Notes: a model not told the origin generated them from the sequence alone. Shown: positions 31,451 through 42,566, counted from the stretch's first letter. The stretch is DNA of 64,000 nt from Prorocentrum cordatum (GCA_963575745.1 CAUYUJ010000842.1:2501-66500); one strand, 5' to 3'. Numbers and translations: made by a program.

Positions 31451-31916
31451 TCTCTTACAATCTGCCGACCCCGTCCTGCAGGTTGGGGAAACAGCTCTGA
31501 AGACAGAGCGCCCGATTGCGAAGCGGAAGAGTATGTTGCATCGCGATGTTATGGGCTTTGTTGCTTTCCCTGAAAAGGCTTTTCGTGATAACTTCGGCGC
31601 CGTTTCAGGTGGCTGACCGTGCCGAGTCATGTTGCCACGCGAAGTTGGGACGCAGAGCGCCGGGGGGGGGGCAGAGGGGGCAGGAGGCGAGCTTCGGGCC
31701 AGGGACACCTGCAGCAACCCCCCGGGGGGGGGGGGGGGCGGGGGGGGCGTCCGCCATGGCGATGCCGGGCTGCACCGAGAGCATGCAGGCGATGTGCGCG
31801 TGGGTGGTGCGGCACGACGAGGCGGGCACGGGGCGGGCGCTGCCCCGCGCAGGCGGGGTGGCCCCCCCGGGCACCAGAGCGGCTTCCAGCGGTTTCCATT
31901 GGGCGCCGTTTCCAGG
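31451..31916. other. Unassigned sequence, G-runs
   Basis: A short frame from 31756 (MAMPGCTESMQAMCAWVVRH) is protein-like but ends in the following GAG tract. G-runs lie at 31664-31671 and 31724-31747. No confident gene. Confidence 0.3.
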
Positions 31917-32290
31917 AGGAGGAGGAGGAGGAGGAGGAGGAGGAGGAGGAGGAGGAGGAGGGGGAGGAGGAGGAGGAGGAGGAGGTGGGCAGGATGCAAC
32001 TCCTGGGAGGTCGAACTCATCGCCGGCGATAATATGTCCTGATTTGGATCTGCCGTAATCTGGCTCAGTCGCCCTTTAATTGGGCTTCATCTTTGAACAT
32101 CGTTCGTGCAAAAACCTCAGGAGTTGCTGCCTAAGGGCGGGAGAGGAACATGAGGAGCACCCCACTGAGACCGTGGGCCCCGCAATGCAGAAGCGCGAGG
32201 AAGAACTCAACACACCGCCCGCATTCTCCACCTCTCTCCTCCTCCTCCTCCTCCTCCTCCTCCTCCTCCTCCTCCTCCTCCTCCTCCTCG
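31917..32290. repeat. GAG tract then CTC tract
   Basis: (GAG)n at 31917-31985 and (CTC)n at 32237-32289, with about 250 bp unassigned between. Confidence 0.9.
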
Positions 32291-32389
32291 GACCCCACTG
32301 AGCCCTTGAGCATCGTGATACAGAAGCGCGAAAAAGAGCTCAAACACCATCCGCACTCCATCACGAGGTCCAGGAGGAGGAGGAGGAGG

Positions 32390-32655
32390 TCGGGCATGAT
32401 GATGCTGATGCTGACGCTGACGCTGCTGATGATGATGCTGATGCAGATGCTGATGATGATGATGATGATGATGAGGAGGAGGAGGAGGAGGAGGAGGAGG
32501 AGGAGGAGGAGGGAGGAGGAGGAGGAGGAGGGAGGTGCATGAGCATGAGCATGAGCATGATGAGGAGGAGGAGGAGGAAGGAGGAGGAGGAGGAGGAGGA
32601 GGAGGAGGAGGAGAAGGAGGAGGAGGAGGCCGAGGAGGAGGAGGTGGAGGAATTA
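32390..32655 (+). repeat. GAT/GCT and GAG microsatellites
   Basis: Mixed (GATGAT/GCTGAT)n to about 32473, then (GAG)n interrupted by GAGCAT steps at 32537-32560. Confidence 0.95.
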
Positions 32656-32804
32656 TTGGCCCTTCGGGCAGCGCGGGCGGGCCGGCGGCCTCCGCCTGGA
32701 AGGGGGAGGGCGGGGGCTCTGCATGTGGCAGGCACTGCCTTTGCCGCGGCGCGGCGCGGGGGGAGCTGCCCGCGGGGGAAGCGTCTTCCTTTTCGACTTC
32801 GTCC

Positions 32805-32955
32805 TCCTCCTCCTCCTCCTCCTCCTCCTCCTCCTCCTCCTCCTCCTCCTCCTCCTCCTTCCCCTCCTCCTCCTCCTCCTCCTCCTCCTTCTCCTTCTTC
32901 TCCTCGTCCTCCTCCTCCTCCTCCTCCTCCTCCTCCTCCTCCTCCTCCTCTTCCT
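32805..32955 (-). repeat. CTC tract, inverted relative to the preceding GAG tract
   Basis: (CTC)n. With 32470-32655 it forms a large potential inverted repeat around a spacer of about 150 bp. Confidence 0.95.
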
Positions 32956-32960
32956 AGGCG

Positions 32961-33985
32961 TTGTGGCATAAGGCGACCTTGTTCAGCACAGCCCGACAGG
33001 CCACGACCGCAGCGAGGCCGCTTTCGCCGCCTCGCGATCGCGTCGGCCTCCGTGTGCTGCAGTGCTGCCGGAACTGCGCGATAGTGCCGTGCCGACAACG
33101 ACAGGAGTCGCATCGCCATCCCCAGCCGGGCATCGGCGCTTCGGAAGCGGAAGGAGCCTTGCACGGCATTGGCCGAGGCCAGGTGATAGATCAGCGAGGA
33201 GAGCAGTTTCGGGCTTGCGCTGCTGGCAGGCAGTGCGGTTTCTCTCGCAAGTGCTGTACAAACGAGCGGTGCTGCACGTGCGGCGGAAACAAGGGCGGTC
33301 GGCCTGATCCAACAGGGTCGCCTGAGTGGCGTGAGCGGCGGACTGCCTCTGCCAGCAAGACTTCTTCGAGAGCGCCATCAGTCAGGCGTGATGGTGGGGC
33401 AGCTGGCGGGTCCCAGGCCTTCGGGCCTAAGTCGAATGCAGTTCTTGACGCTGTTGCGCGGGCGCGGAAGGCTTTGGGGGTGTTGCGAAGATTGGGGCTG
33501 GACGATCCTAGCGGCCTCGTCACTGCAGCATAGAAGGCGTTGTCAAGTACGGGGGCCGTGGGCACTGCGCACGCCCGACGATTTCCTTCGCAGGTCGATG
33601 GGCTGCCAATCTCACAAGTCCAAGGAGGTCAGCGCCTTGCAGGAGCAGGTCAGCGAGCTCAAGGACGAGTACGACACCAAGAACGAGAAGCTGCGCCAGG
33701 CCAGCACGAACCTTGCACAGATCCGCAGTAAGGCGGCGACGGCCAGGTCCGCTATCATGGCCGCCACTGGAGTGGGCGCAGCAGCAGCGGAGCTAAATGT
33801 TAGTGACGCCATGGATCGGCTGGACTGGATCAGATTGTGCAGGCGGCTTCCTCGATCACTGCTGGCAGCGAGGGTCGGTTGCCCAGCGCGCTCACCACTC
33901 AGGTCCAGGAGCAACGGGCAGCTGTGCTGCAGCAGAGGGAGCACGACCGCGACATGACACACCAGCGCGTACGCTGTGGGACGCC
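32961..33985 (+). pseudogene. R3, retroelement ORF1 fragment
   Basis: Frame-shifted coding remains similar in plan to the R1 and R2 ORF1: a Cys-rich part with CCTNERCCTCGGNKGG (about 33253-33295), a Ser/Gly-rich linker, a helix with NAVLDAVARARKALGVLRRLG (about 33437-33510), then in another frame a coiled coil SALQEQVSELKDEYDTKNEK (about 33625-33690), and back in the first frame TTQVQEQRAAVLQQREHDRD (about 33896-33950). At least two frame changes make it non-functional. The fragment is bounded by CTC and GAG tracts. Assignment as ORF1 rests on layout, not a diagnostic motif. Confidence 0.5.
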
Positions 33986-34009
33986 CAGATTCCGACAGAG
34001 GGAGGGGGA

Positions 34010-34132
34010 GGATGGGGAGGAGGAGGAGGAGGAGGAGGAGGAGGAGGAGGAGGAGGAGGAGGAGAAGGAGGAGAAGAAAAAAGAGGTGATGATGAGGAGG
34101 AGGAGGAGGAGGAGGAGGAGGAGGAGGAGGAA
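34010..34132 (+). repeat. GAG tract
   Basis: (GAG)n with AAG steps directly after the R3 fragment. Confidence 0.95.
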
Positions 34133-34699
34133 CACCCTCAGATGCACTGGGACAACGATACCACCGATGCAGGAGGAGCAGTCCTGACGGCAGGAGGCGG
34201 TGGGTTCGCAGTCTGCGCCGCCATCATGCCTCGGGTGTCCGCCGGCGGCCGCTGCCCTGCTCGCGCTGCACAGTTGCCGGAGGCGAGCACGATTTCCACT
34301 TGCCTTGGGGTCAAATCTTGGGCCTGCCAGGTTCGAGAGTCGCTCGCGTTATGCTGCCCTGGAAGGTCAGAATGCGACTCGCACGCGTTCGGCCGCCTGC
34401 CAGAACGCGAGTCGTCATCCTCTTGTTGGCCCTTACGGCCCTGGGCAAAACTCCCAGCGTCGAAAGCCCGGAGGTCACTGATAGGCTGGATCGCAGCGCA
34501 GGATGCAAGTCGGAGTGCTCACACACAGACGTGCGGGAGGTCTGCAGGTGGTTTTGAGGGCACGACCAGCGGCAACACTACTTGTCATGGAGATGGTGTT
34601 GGTCACGGTCCACCGATGTCTTCACCACGTCTTCATCTTCGGTCCATCCTCAACCACTGTCGATGGCCAGCCCCGCTCGAAAAGCTTCGGCATGGTGAT
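34133..34699 (+). other. Possible continuation of R3, unassigned
   Basis: Two overlapping frames are open and neither holds a motif. It may be R3 sequence separated by GAG expansion. Confidence 0.25.
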
Positions 34700-35520
34700 C
34701 GTTTTGTTATTCAGTGTTTTGCCGATCCTCGCGGGCCCTCGCACCCCCCCCTCTCCCCCCCCCACATGGAGTAGATCTTGGCTGTTTTGGGCGCCTGTTT
34801 CGAGCAGGCGGAGTCTCCCCGATAGGACGCACTGTTGCAAACAGTCGTATTAAGCTGAGGCCCGGAGCCCGACCCCCCCGCTCCCTTCCCCCTTTCCGCC
34901 CAATGTCGAAACGCCGAATAAGAAAACGCTCACATGGGCGTCCATCGTGCATCCTCACTATCAGTCTTGGTGGTATGGTGATGAACAGTTGTCTGCCAGT
35001 GGTCGGCACGCCCGCTCGCCTGACTGCGTACTTCCGCCGAGAGCGCGGGGCAGCGCGAGCCTGGGCGTCTGCAGTGCAGCATTTTCCCGCCTCTGCCAAT
35101 CGAAGCCGACAAAATATGCATGGGTAACCTTGCGCTCGTTTGTTGATTCATTGTTTTGCCGATCGGCGCGGGCCCTCGCACCCCCGCCCTCCCCCTCCCC
35201 CCATGGAGTGGATCTTGGCTGTTTTTGCCACCTGTTTCGAGCAGGTGGGGTCCCTCCCCCATAGGACGTACAGCGTACGGTTCCAAACAGCCGCATTGAG
35301 CAGAGGTCCGGAGCCAGACCCCCCCCCTCCCCTTCCGCCCAATGTCGAAACGCCGAATCAAACAACGCTCACCTTCCCAAGGGTACCTTTGCATCCTTGC
35401 CTATTCAGCCTATCCTTGACCACTTTCGATGGCCCGCCGCGCTCTACAAGCTTCAACACGGGCGTCCAGGGCCAAGGGCCCTTGCATCGTGCATCCTCAC
35501 TATCAGTTTTGACCCTGGCG
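34700..35520. repeat. 437-bp tandem repeat, mosaic
   Basis: The block TTTTGCCGATC..CGCGGGCCCTCGCACCCCC recurs at about 34716 and 35153. With it recur GATCTTGGCTGTTTT, CTGTTTCGAGCAGG, ATAGGACG and CGCCCAATGTCGAAACGCCGAAT. Parts of the unit (CATCGTGCATCCTCACTATCAG at 34945 and 35487; CTTTCGATGGCCCGCC-like at 34652 and 35414) show a third partial copy. Confidence 0.8.
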
Positions 35521-35866
35521 CACCGTCTGGTGCAGCGCTTCCTGACCGACCGACTGCTGCGGGGCCCTGACGCGGCCGATCCGGTTCGATCTCCGCTCCC
35601 TGCCAATGCCGCCCGACCCGCCGCACACGCTGGTTCGATCCGAGTTCCCGATTCGAAGCTGACTGATCCTGCGCTCTTCCTCGAGCGACGCCCCGCTTAC
35701 ATTTTGAAGAAGGCTCGGCTAGGGTGCTCTGCTCTTGCGAGCCCCCGTCGCTCGGCGGCGCGCTTCGGGGGGGAGAGCGAGAGGGTGCTGGCCTTCTCAG
35801 ATGGCGGCGGGGCTTCGGCGGGGCTCGGAGAAAGCTGGAGGTAGTCTAGGATCTCCTCTTCCTCCC
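35521..35866. other. Unassigned sequence
   Basis: Contains an AAGGC-type hairpin block near 35780-35840. No gene is recognised. Confidence 0.35.
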
Positions 35867-36044
35867 CCAAGACTGCAGAAACAGAAACTGTTGAAGCTGC
35901 GCGCGGATTTCTTGGATCGGCGCTGGACCCCCTTACCTGGCGCGCGGAGCGCGCCAGGGGCGATGCCGGAGGCGCCGCCAGGGGGCCCAGCGCGGATCGA
36001 AGAAATTTGCGCGGAGCTCCAAAAGTCTATGTCGATGCCATTGG
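35867..36044. mobile_element. Hairpin element HP1, relative of HP2
   Basis: Inverted arms around AGAAACTGTTGAAGCTGCGCG and GCGCGGATTTCTTGGATC pair with GATCGAAGAAATTTGCGCGG and CTCCAAAAGTCTATGTCG. The arms closely match the element at 50820-50999, but the outer 20 bp are more diverged and no target duplication is clear. Confidence 0.65.
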
Positions 36045-36784
36045 TCGTGCATACATTACTCTGAGAAGACCCGCCCCCCTGGGCCCGACGCCGGTCTGCG
36101 ATCCGTCGCGAGCGAGCCGACCTCCAAGGAGAGCGTGGTGGAGCAGGAGGGCCTCAGCACGGAGGCGTTTTTCGCTGCACCCTCCCGTGGCCTGTCCCTG
36201 ATGTGTTACACATTTGTGAACGCACGCGTGTAAGCAGGCAACAGGCAGCATATGATGTTCCAACCTGCTTTAGCCCGAATCACCAGAAATAGTTTCGAGC
36301 ACCAAGAGAGCAACGAAGCTCGAAGGTTTTCACGTGTCGGGCCCTGGGAGACACTCGTTCGACACTACGGTGGGGGCGTTGGTTAAGGAATGTGCCCAGG
36401 AGGCTTCAGACTCCAGGGGTTTCCTTAACTAATAAAGGCGTCGGTGATATCCATGGCCAATCTAAGATCGAAGTTCCACTGGTTTCGAGACCCTGGATTC
36501 CTTATCCATTGGTTCCTTATCCAATTCCCCCACTGTATTTCGACACTGTTTCGACACTTTGTCGGCACTTTTCCAGGTGCTCGAAATTATGTATGGGATG
36601 TGGTCCTCAAGTACGATGGGAGCAACATGAAGCAAGGCGAGCATGGAGCGCGAGCATCGCGAGCACGAAGGACACGACGACGGGAAGCCCAGCACGAGCG
36701 GCCGCGGAAGGACCATGGGGCGCGACAGCGTGCCGTGGGTTCGTGCCGTGTCGACGCGGCGGCGACCCCGCCGCGGGCCCTCAC
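36045..36784. other. Unassigned sequence
   Basis: Short repeats of TCCTTATCCA and TTTCGACACTGTTTCGACACTTT lie near 36498-36565. No gene is recognised. Confidence 0.4.
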
Positions 36785-37035
36785 TTCCCCTCCCTCCTCT
36801 CCTCCCTCCTCCCCTCCTCCCCTCCTCCTCCTCCTCCTCCTCCTCCTCCTCCTCCTCCTCCTCCTCCTCCTCCTTCTCCTCCTCCTCCTCCTCCTCCTCC
36901 TCCCCTCCTCCTCCTCCTCCCTCCTCCTCCTCCTCCTCCTCCTCCTCCTCCTCCTCCTCCTTCCTCTCCGCCTCCTCCTCCTCCTCCTCCTCCTCCTCCT
37001 CCTCCTCCTCCTCCTCCTCCTCCTCCTCCTCCTTT
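36785..37035 (-). repeat. CTC tract
   Basis: Long (CTC)n with few interruptions. Confidence 0.95.
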
Positions 37036-37039
37036 CGAG

Positions 37040-39770
37040 ACCCTTTCGATATAGGCTATGTAGCGCCGCCGACGCGGCGCTGCAGCCTCAGGGCGCTTGC
37101 TTGTGGGCGCTGTACCTCGTGTCCTCCTCCTTCGCGTGGAGCCCCCCTCCCTTCGGCTCGCGAGCTGAGGGGGGCTCCACCTTCTCTCACTTTGATCTCC
37201 TCCTCCTCCTCCTCTTGGTGAGCCACTGCCGACCTGGCTGGTCAGCGGCTCTGCCTCGCCTGTCACGCGAGGCGGCGGCCCCTCGTGGGTGCCTGCCATG
37301 GAGCGCGGTGCTCCATCTGCTCTCTTGTGTCTGGAGGCCCGCTCGTCGGCCGCTCCTGGGCCGCGGGCCGCCAGACCCTGGCTTCTCTCCTTCGGCTTGC
37401 CCTGTCTTTCTGGCAGCCCGCCCTTCGGCCTGCTGGCTGCGGGCTGCCCACCCTCGCATTGTTCTTGTCGTTGCCATCGTGGTCTTCGTTGATGTCCTCC
37501 ATGCTGGTGTTGTCGCCTCTGCCGTCTGGTGGCCCGCTCATGGGCTGCGGGCCACCAGTCTTTTGAGTCGTTTCTCGTGACGGTGGTCACAGTGTCGAGG
37601 CTGTTGCTGTGTCCTTTTTGCAGCCCGCCCTTCGGCTTTCTGGCTGCGGGCTGCCGTGTAGATTCGTATCCGTGTTGTCGTTGTAGCTCATCTTCTCGAG
37701 TGCTTTTGGACTGCTTATGCTGTGGTCGATTTGCCGTTGGGCGTCTTTCTGTCTGGTACCCCTCAGTCCCGCACGTGTCGAAAGCAATGTCAGCCGTTGG
37801 ACCCCCTTGCTCACGTGGCGACCTGTTGTCTAGTAGCCGCAATGGCACACTAGGACTTTGCCTTCTAACACCTTCCAGCGTACGTGGCGACGTCTTGCCT
37901 AGTAGCCCTGATGGCACACTAGGGTTCTGCACTCTAACATATGCTTCCAAACCGAGCTCCGTGGTATCCGCAATAACCACTTGCGAACTCTGATCGTATT
38001 CACTGCATAGCGTCTCGTAATCGTGCTCGCGGTGGCTGCTGCACGAGTGTTCCTCGCTGTGGTCGTTGCTGGTGGTGCCGCCGCTGACGATATCCTCCTT
38101 GTGTGAGTAGCACAGGTACCTATCGTAGCTGGTGTGCATGTCGCTGGTTGGTGCTTCGCTTGCCACTCTGAACCCCCACCTTGTGGTGATCATGTCGTCG
38201 AGCAGAGCCGCTGGGGCGAAGTCGAAGTTCTCGGCGGCTGTAGTCGTCAACTGGGTTTCCTGTATAGGGGTTGCAGAGTTGGCTACGATCCTGATGATGC
38301 CAAGCTCGTAGTGTCTGGCCGTGCTGGACGTTGCTGAAATACGCTTGATGGTGGCTCTCGGGAAGAGTCCTCGGCGTGAACGACTATGAAGGGAATCTTC
38401 GCTTCGGAGTCGGCGTGCACGATGGTGAGGATTTCTCGTGTGACTGAGTTGGCTGAGCAGAGCTCGTCGGCAATCTTTTCCGTGGCATCGGCTGGTCCCC
38501 ATGGCGTTACCTCCGAGCGGCGGGTACTGGCACGGTTGGCAGGGTCTTTGGCATGGTCGGAGTAATACCAGGTCCTTCTCGGTATCTCAGCGTATGTCGT
38601 TGCGATCTCACCTTTCTGGATCCTGTCGCGTATGAGCTGGAAGTCACGATCTGACATCGGTGTTTCACAATCGTTGTTGGTGTCGATCGTGCAGTAGTCC
38701 ATGCCGCTCTCGCTGGTAACTGTGCTTGTAGCCATGATCTTTTGGAGGTCTCCTGGTTGCCGAGGGCGGTCGGTGATGAAGACCACTTGTTGTCGCTTTG
38801 CTGGCTCGGGTGTCTTATGCGCTGTGTGTTGATGCTTAATCGGCTGGGTGGCGGCGTATACCTTGGAATATCGGCGACGTCTCCAGGATTGGGAGCGGCG
38901 TGATGTCGATCTTGTAGGCTGGTATCTCGCTGAAGGTCGAGTGTCGGCCACTCTTCTTGTTGGCTGCCGTGGTCGTCGCGATGGCGCCGAGGTTGTTGGC
39001 GATTTGCTGTTCGGTGAGAGGTTTCATCGTCATGGTGTGTCAGGCGTACCAGGACTTGCGGCAGCGGTGGGCTACCGCAAGGTGCTTCAGGAGCCTCGGG
39101 AGGGTGTGGAACTCCGTCTGGCAGCATCTACACGCCGTACCCGTCGCCCATCGTCGGGGGTTCGCTGTCGGGGTGGTCCCTTCCCATGTGTACGGCCATG
39201 CTTTGCTTGGTGGCTGTGCGGCCGCAGACGTAGCATATGTATTTCGTCTCGTCGATGCCGTCGGTCAGGTCGGTCCCTTCGGTGCTGATGATGTTGCGGT
39301 CATCTGGATATCCTTCTGGAACCTCTCCAGCTGGGCCTGGTCCGCAGATAGAGCAGGTATGCTTTGGTAGCCGCCTTGACCGCGTTGATGAAGTGCTTGG
39401 GTTTCAGGCGGGCCCAGGTGATAACGTCGTTGTCTTGCAGGTCCTTGCTCGGCCACCTGTCTCGTTGGAGGTGCTTTCGGAAAAAGAACGTAAAGTCTTG
39501 CTTCATCATGTGGCTCCAGGTACCCTTGCGCTGCCGCTGATTATCAAGAAGCTGAAGTAAGATCGCAGGCGCGTGGTTCAAGAGCCGAGGTAGGTAGCGT
39601 AGTCGAGCTGCCATCTGGTGCGTGTCGAAGTCGAGAACGCGAGTCATTGCGATAGCCTCGCTGGTGGCGATGTGCTTGTCTGGTGTATTTGTCTTGGGCA
39701 CGGAGGCGGCCACTCGGTGTAGGTCAGCGATGAGGTTGAGGGCGCGTGGACGTACTTCAGCTTGGCTTTC
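37040..39770 (-). pseudogene. Decayed minus-strand C2H2 zinc-finger gene, unknown family
   Basis: Reading right to left, a frame from about 39770 gives LNLIADLHRVAASVPKTN and then a helical domain (FDTHQMAARLRYLPRLLNH, DFTFFFRKHLQRDRWPSKDL) to about 39350. After a frame change comes a C2H2 finger C-x2-C-x11-H-x4-H (CYVCGRT...HMGRDH, about 39175-39235). A second finger-like C-x12-H-x4-H in another frame (CCQTEFHTLPRLLKHLAVAH) is at about 39065-39130. Further open pieces at 38283-38951 and up to 38502 include QVVFITDRPRQPGDLQKI, and a 24-residue repeat pair (NPSVPSGLLGK / SPSVPLRLLDN; 72-bp period at 37817 and 37889). Several frame changes mean it is broken. Retroelement origin is possible but no polymerase motif is seen. 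Confidence 0.5.
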
Positions 39771-40070
39771 GCCTCCTCCTCCTCCTCCTCCTGCGCCTCA
39801 GCCAGACGCGCGTGGAGTGGAGGTGGGCCTCAGGGCCGCGACCCCCGCCCAGCAGTGCTCCACGCGCCTCAGCCAGACGCGCGTGAAGCGGGGGCGGGCC
39901 CCAGGGCCGCGACCCCCCGAGAGAGGGCCGCCGCGGCATCGGCGGCGGCGGGCGCGGCCAGACCGCGCAACTCGCGGGGAGCGAGACGCGAAATGGTCGA
40001 ACTCCTCCTCCTCCTCCTCCTCCTCCTCTTCCTCCTCCTCCTCCTCCTCCTCCTCCTCCTCCAGACCCCC
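39771..40070. repeat. 71-bp tandem duplication and CTC tract
   Basis: CGCCTCAGCCAGACGCGCGT is repeated at 39794 and 39865, each time followed by a CAGGGCCGCGACCCCC block. (CTC)n follows at 40006-40062. Confidence 0.85.
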
Positions 40071-40885
40071 GACGTCGTGATTTTTATCACAGCGTCGACC
40101 CCCAGAGGTCTGGACCCCTTCCCCGGGACCGGTCTTTCGTCCTGAGCCGTTTTCTGACACGGCCCCGAGGCCTGGCCAGGGCGCCCAGAGGCCGAGAATA
40201 GCGAAGCGTCGCCCGTGCTGATCTTTTTTTCGCGGCGCGGCACAGGGCGAAAGTAGCGAAACGCAGCGAAACAACTCTCCCGTTGGGATGCTTGCACGAC
40301 GCGAGACATATACCCGCGCATAGCCGAACGCAGTGAAACACAGCGAACCAAGTCGCCCGCGGCCCGGCACAGGTCAACGTGGGAGCGATCGGGCGCTCGA
40401 GCCGCCGCCGCCGACCGCGGAATGTCCCTCCCTCCTCCTCCCTCCCTCCTCCCTCCCTCCCTCCTCCTCCCCTCCGTCCCTCCTCCCTCCCTCCTCCCTC
40501 CCTCCCTCCCTCCTCCCTCCCTCCTCCCTCCTCCTCCCTCCCTCCTCCTCCCTCCTCCTCCCTCCCTCCCTCCCTCCCTTCCCTCCTTGCCTCCCTCTCC
40601 TGGAGCGATCCGCGCCGCGTCGCAATCCGGCGCCGGGGCCGTCGCGGCGCGAGCCCGTGGCAGCTCGGCGGACGGCCCAGGTCGCGGGAGCCGAAAGATA
40701 TTAGGCGGGCCGGCGGGAGGGTGCTGCCGAGGCTCAGCCGGTGTGCGCCGCCTCTGCGGGTCGCGGGGGGGGGGCCCACAGGTCGCGGGAGCCGAAAGAT
40801 ATTGGGAGGGCTGGCGGGAGGTGTTGCTGAGGCTTAGCTGGTGTTCGCCGATTCTGCTGGTCGGGGGGCGGGGGCAGGGCGCAGC
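40071..40885. repeat. CCTCCCT-rich tract and 103-bp tandem repeat
   Basis: The CT-rich tract (CTCC/CCTCCCT) covers 40425-40600. GTCGCGGGAGCCGAAAGATATT is repeated at about 40680 and 40783 with a 103-bp period. The stretch 40071-40424 is unassigned. Confidence 0.8.
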
Positions 40886-41184
40886 GTTTCATGATGAGCT
40901 CCCCGTTGCCTCCCATGCCCCTCTTTTTCTCCGGTCTCTGCGGATATGATCGCTGCCTCTCACCCGAAGCATTCCGTATCAAGTGGTTGTGTCTTGTTGT
41001 TTCATCCCTACATTTTTTGTTCAGCACGGGTTTGCCTTGACGGGCCGACTGAGTTTTCGCAGCGTTCCGTGTCACACATGCATGTCACCATCCATTGTGT
41101 CTATCTGACGTATCTCTAGATAGGGGTTGACGACAAGCGAATGCAGTAACAACGAAAGTCATAGATGCGACACGGCAAGCAAGG
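40886..41184. other. Unassigned sequence
   Basis: Nothing recognised. Confidence 0.4.
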
Positions 41185-42417
41185 ATGCACGCATGCAGGG
41201 AGGCATGGCCAAGAGCTCTCAGGGAGTCAGGGAGGCAGCTCCGATGTGAGATCAGAAAGACCACGGGCAGGTCCGCAGGCAAACCCCTGCTCGTCACGAT
41301 CCGTTGCCCACCCTATAAATCCATTATCACGATTGTGTTAAGTCGGGCCTGTTCCTCTTCAGGAGGAATATTCCAATATAGTCAAAAGATAGTCTGGGGA
41401 CGATTTGTTTAATGATTTGTTTGGATATTTGTTTGCATATGTTTGGGGTATTGCGCGGACCTTACGGCCTGTGCCGCCGACCCTGGAGGCATCGGCTCTC
41501 GACGGCAAAGGGGGGGAGAGGGGGGGGAGGATGAAGAGGAGGAGGAGGAGAAGGAGGAGGAAAAGGGGGGAGGAGGAGCAAGAGGAGGAGGAAGAGGAGG
41601 AGGAGGAGAAATGGAAAAGGGAGAGAAGGGGGAGGAGGAGGAAGAGGATGGAGCAGTCCGTTTCGGTTTGTACCGACACGCTTCAGGAAAAGGTTTTGAA
41701 AAGGTTTCAGGACAGGAGAGAAAGCGACGGGCGCAGTGGAAGAGAAGGCTGTAGGGAAGGGACAGAAGCGACGCCGGGAGGGCGGCGTATCTGACCCAGG
41801 ACCCCCCCCGGGACCTCTCCCGGGCCCCCCCCCCCTGGCGGGGAAAGGAAGAAAGGGAAGGGGCTTCCCTTTGACTCAGAGGCGACGTTGTTCCGTTTCG
41901 GTTTGTACCGACACGCTTCAGGGAAAGGTTTTAGGACAGGAGAGAAAGCGAAGGGCGCAGTGGAGGAGAAGGCTGTAGGGAAGGGACAGAAGCGACGCCG
42001 GGATGGCGGCGTATCTGACCCAGGACCCCCCCCGGGACCCCCCCCCCTGGCGGGGAAGGGAGGAGAGGGAGGGGGCTTCCCTTTGACTCAGAGGCGACGT
42101 TGTTCCGTTTCGGTTTGTACCGACACGCTTCAGGAAAAGGTTTTAGGACAGGAGAGAAAGCGACGGGCGCAGTGGAGGAGAAGGCTGTAGGGAAGGGACA
42201 GAAGCGACGACGTTGCAGGGAAACGGGAAACAGGAACGACGAGGAAGATGGGGCAAGCAACAAAGCCTCTTCCACACGCCGACAGGGTCGGCGGATTCTT
42301 AATTTTTCATCCAAAATCCCCCTATAGGGGGACAGGCCTGACTTAACGGTCGTGCCACAGTCCCTCTGGTCGAGGGCGCGCCGAGGGGGAAATAGCGAGA
42401 CGGGACAGGCCCCCTGA
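41185..42417 (+). CDS. Possible small ORF interrupted by long TIR element G
   Basis: From ATG 41185 a frame of 51 codons (MHACREAWPRALRESGRQLR...) reaches ATT-GTG at 41337, exactly at the insertion point. After the right duplication copy the phase resumes as CCA-CAG-TCC for 20 codons to TGA at 42415-42417. Such a short join can arise by chance and no domain is seen. It is listed because the arrangement repeats that of copies B, F and H. Confidence 0.2.
41338..42346 (+). mobile_element. Long TIR element, copy G
   Basis: The 1009-bp element starts TTAAGTCGGGCCTGTTCC and ends GGGACAGGCCTGACTTAA. Flanks CGATTGTG (41330-41337) and CGGTCGTG (42347-42354) match at 6 of 8, both differences being transitions. 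Beyond the short-family left end it carries CTTACGGCCTGTGCCGCCGACCCTG, a GAG tract, a tandem repeat of about 212 bp, and on the right CGCCGACAGGGTCGGCGGAT, which is the inverse of the left inner block. No transposase-like ORF is present, so it is non-autonomous. Confidence 0.85.
41525..42230 (+). repeat. GAG tract and 212-bp tandem repeat inside G
   Basis: (GAG)n occupies 41525-41655. CCGTTTCGGTTTGTACCGACACG is repeated at 41658, 41893 and 42105. Each unit contains AAGCGACGGGCGCAGTGGAG and the hairpin TCAAAGGGAAG-like / CTTCCCTTTGA. Confidence 0.85.
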
Positions 42418-42479
42418 GAAGGCGGTTGGGCCTCTTGGAAGCCGCCCGCGTTTTCGGAGAAGTCTTGGACAGAGTCTCG

Positions 42480-42540
42480 GAAGGAGGAGGAGGAGGAGGA
42501 GGAGGAGGAGGAGGAGGAGGAGGAGGAGGAGGAGAAGGAG
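42480..42540 (+). repeat. GAG tract, left flank of R2
   Basis: (GAG)n ending 4 bp before the spliced-leader copy. The tract resumes in the same orientation after R2 at 48881. Confidence 0.95.
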
Positions 42541-42544
42541 GTCG

Positions 42545-42566
42545 TCCGTAGCCATTTTGGCTCAAG
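42545..42566 (+). other. Perfect DinoSL (spliced leader) copy
   Basis: All 22 positions match the conserved dinoflagellate spliced-leader exon (TCCGTAGCCATTTTGGCTCA followed by AG). A second, degenerate copy follows at once (TCCGTAGCATTGGTTCAG, 42567-42584). The leader is added to mRNA 5' ends by trans-splicing, so its presence at the start of a cDNA-like block marks reverse transcription of a mature mRNA. An SL RNA gene is less likely because a donor GT and snRNA body are not seen. Confidence 0.92.

Noticed and set aside
35631-35650. tRNA gene suggested by GGTTCGATCC
   Set aside because: No A box or cloverleaf pairing was found upstream.
42545-42566. A genuine SL RNA gene
   Set aside because: It is not followed by a GT donor and Sm-site-like body; instead a second leader relic and a retroelement ORF follow.
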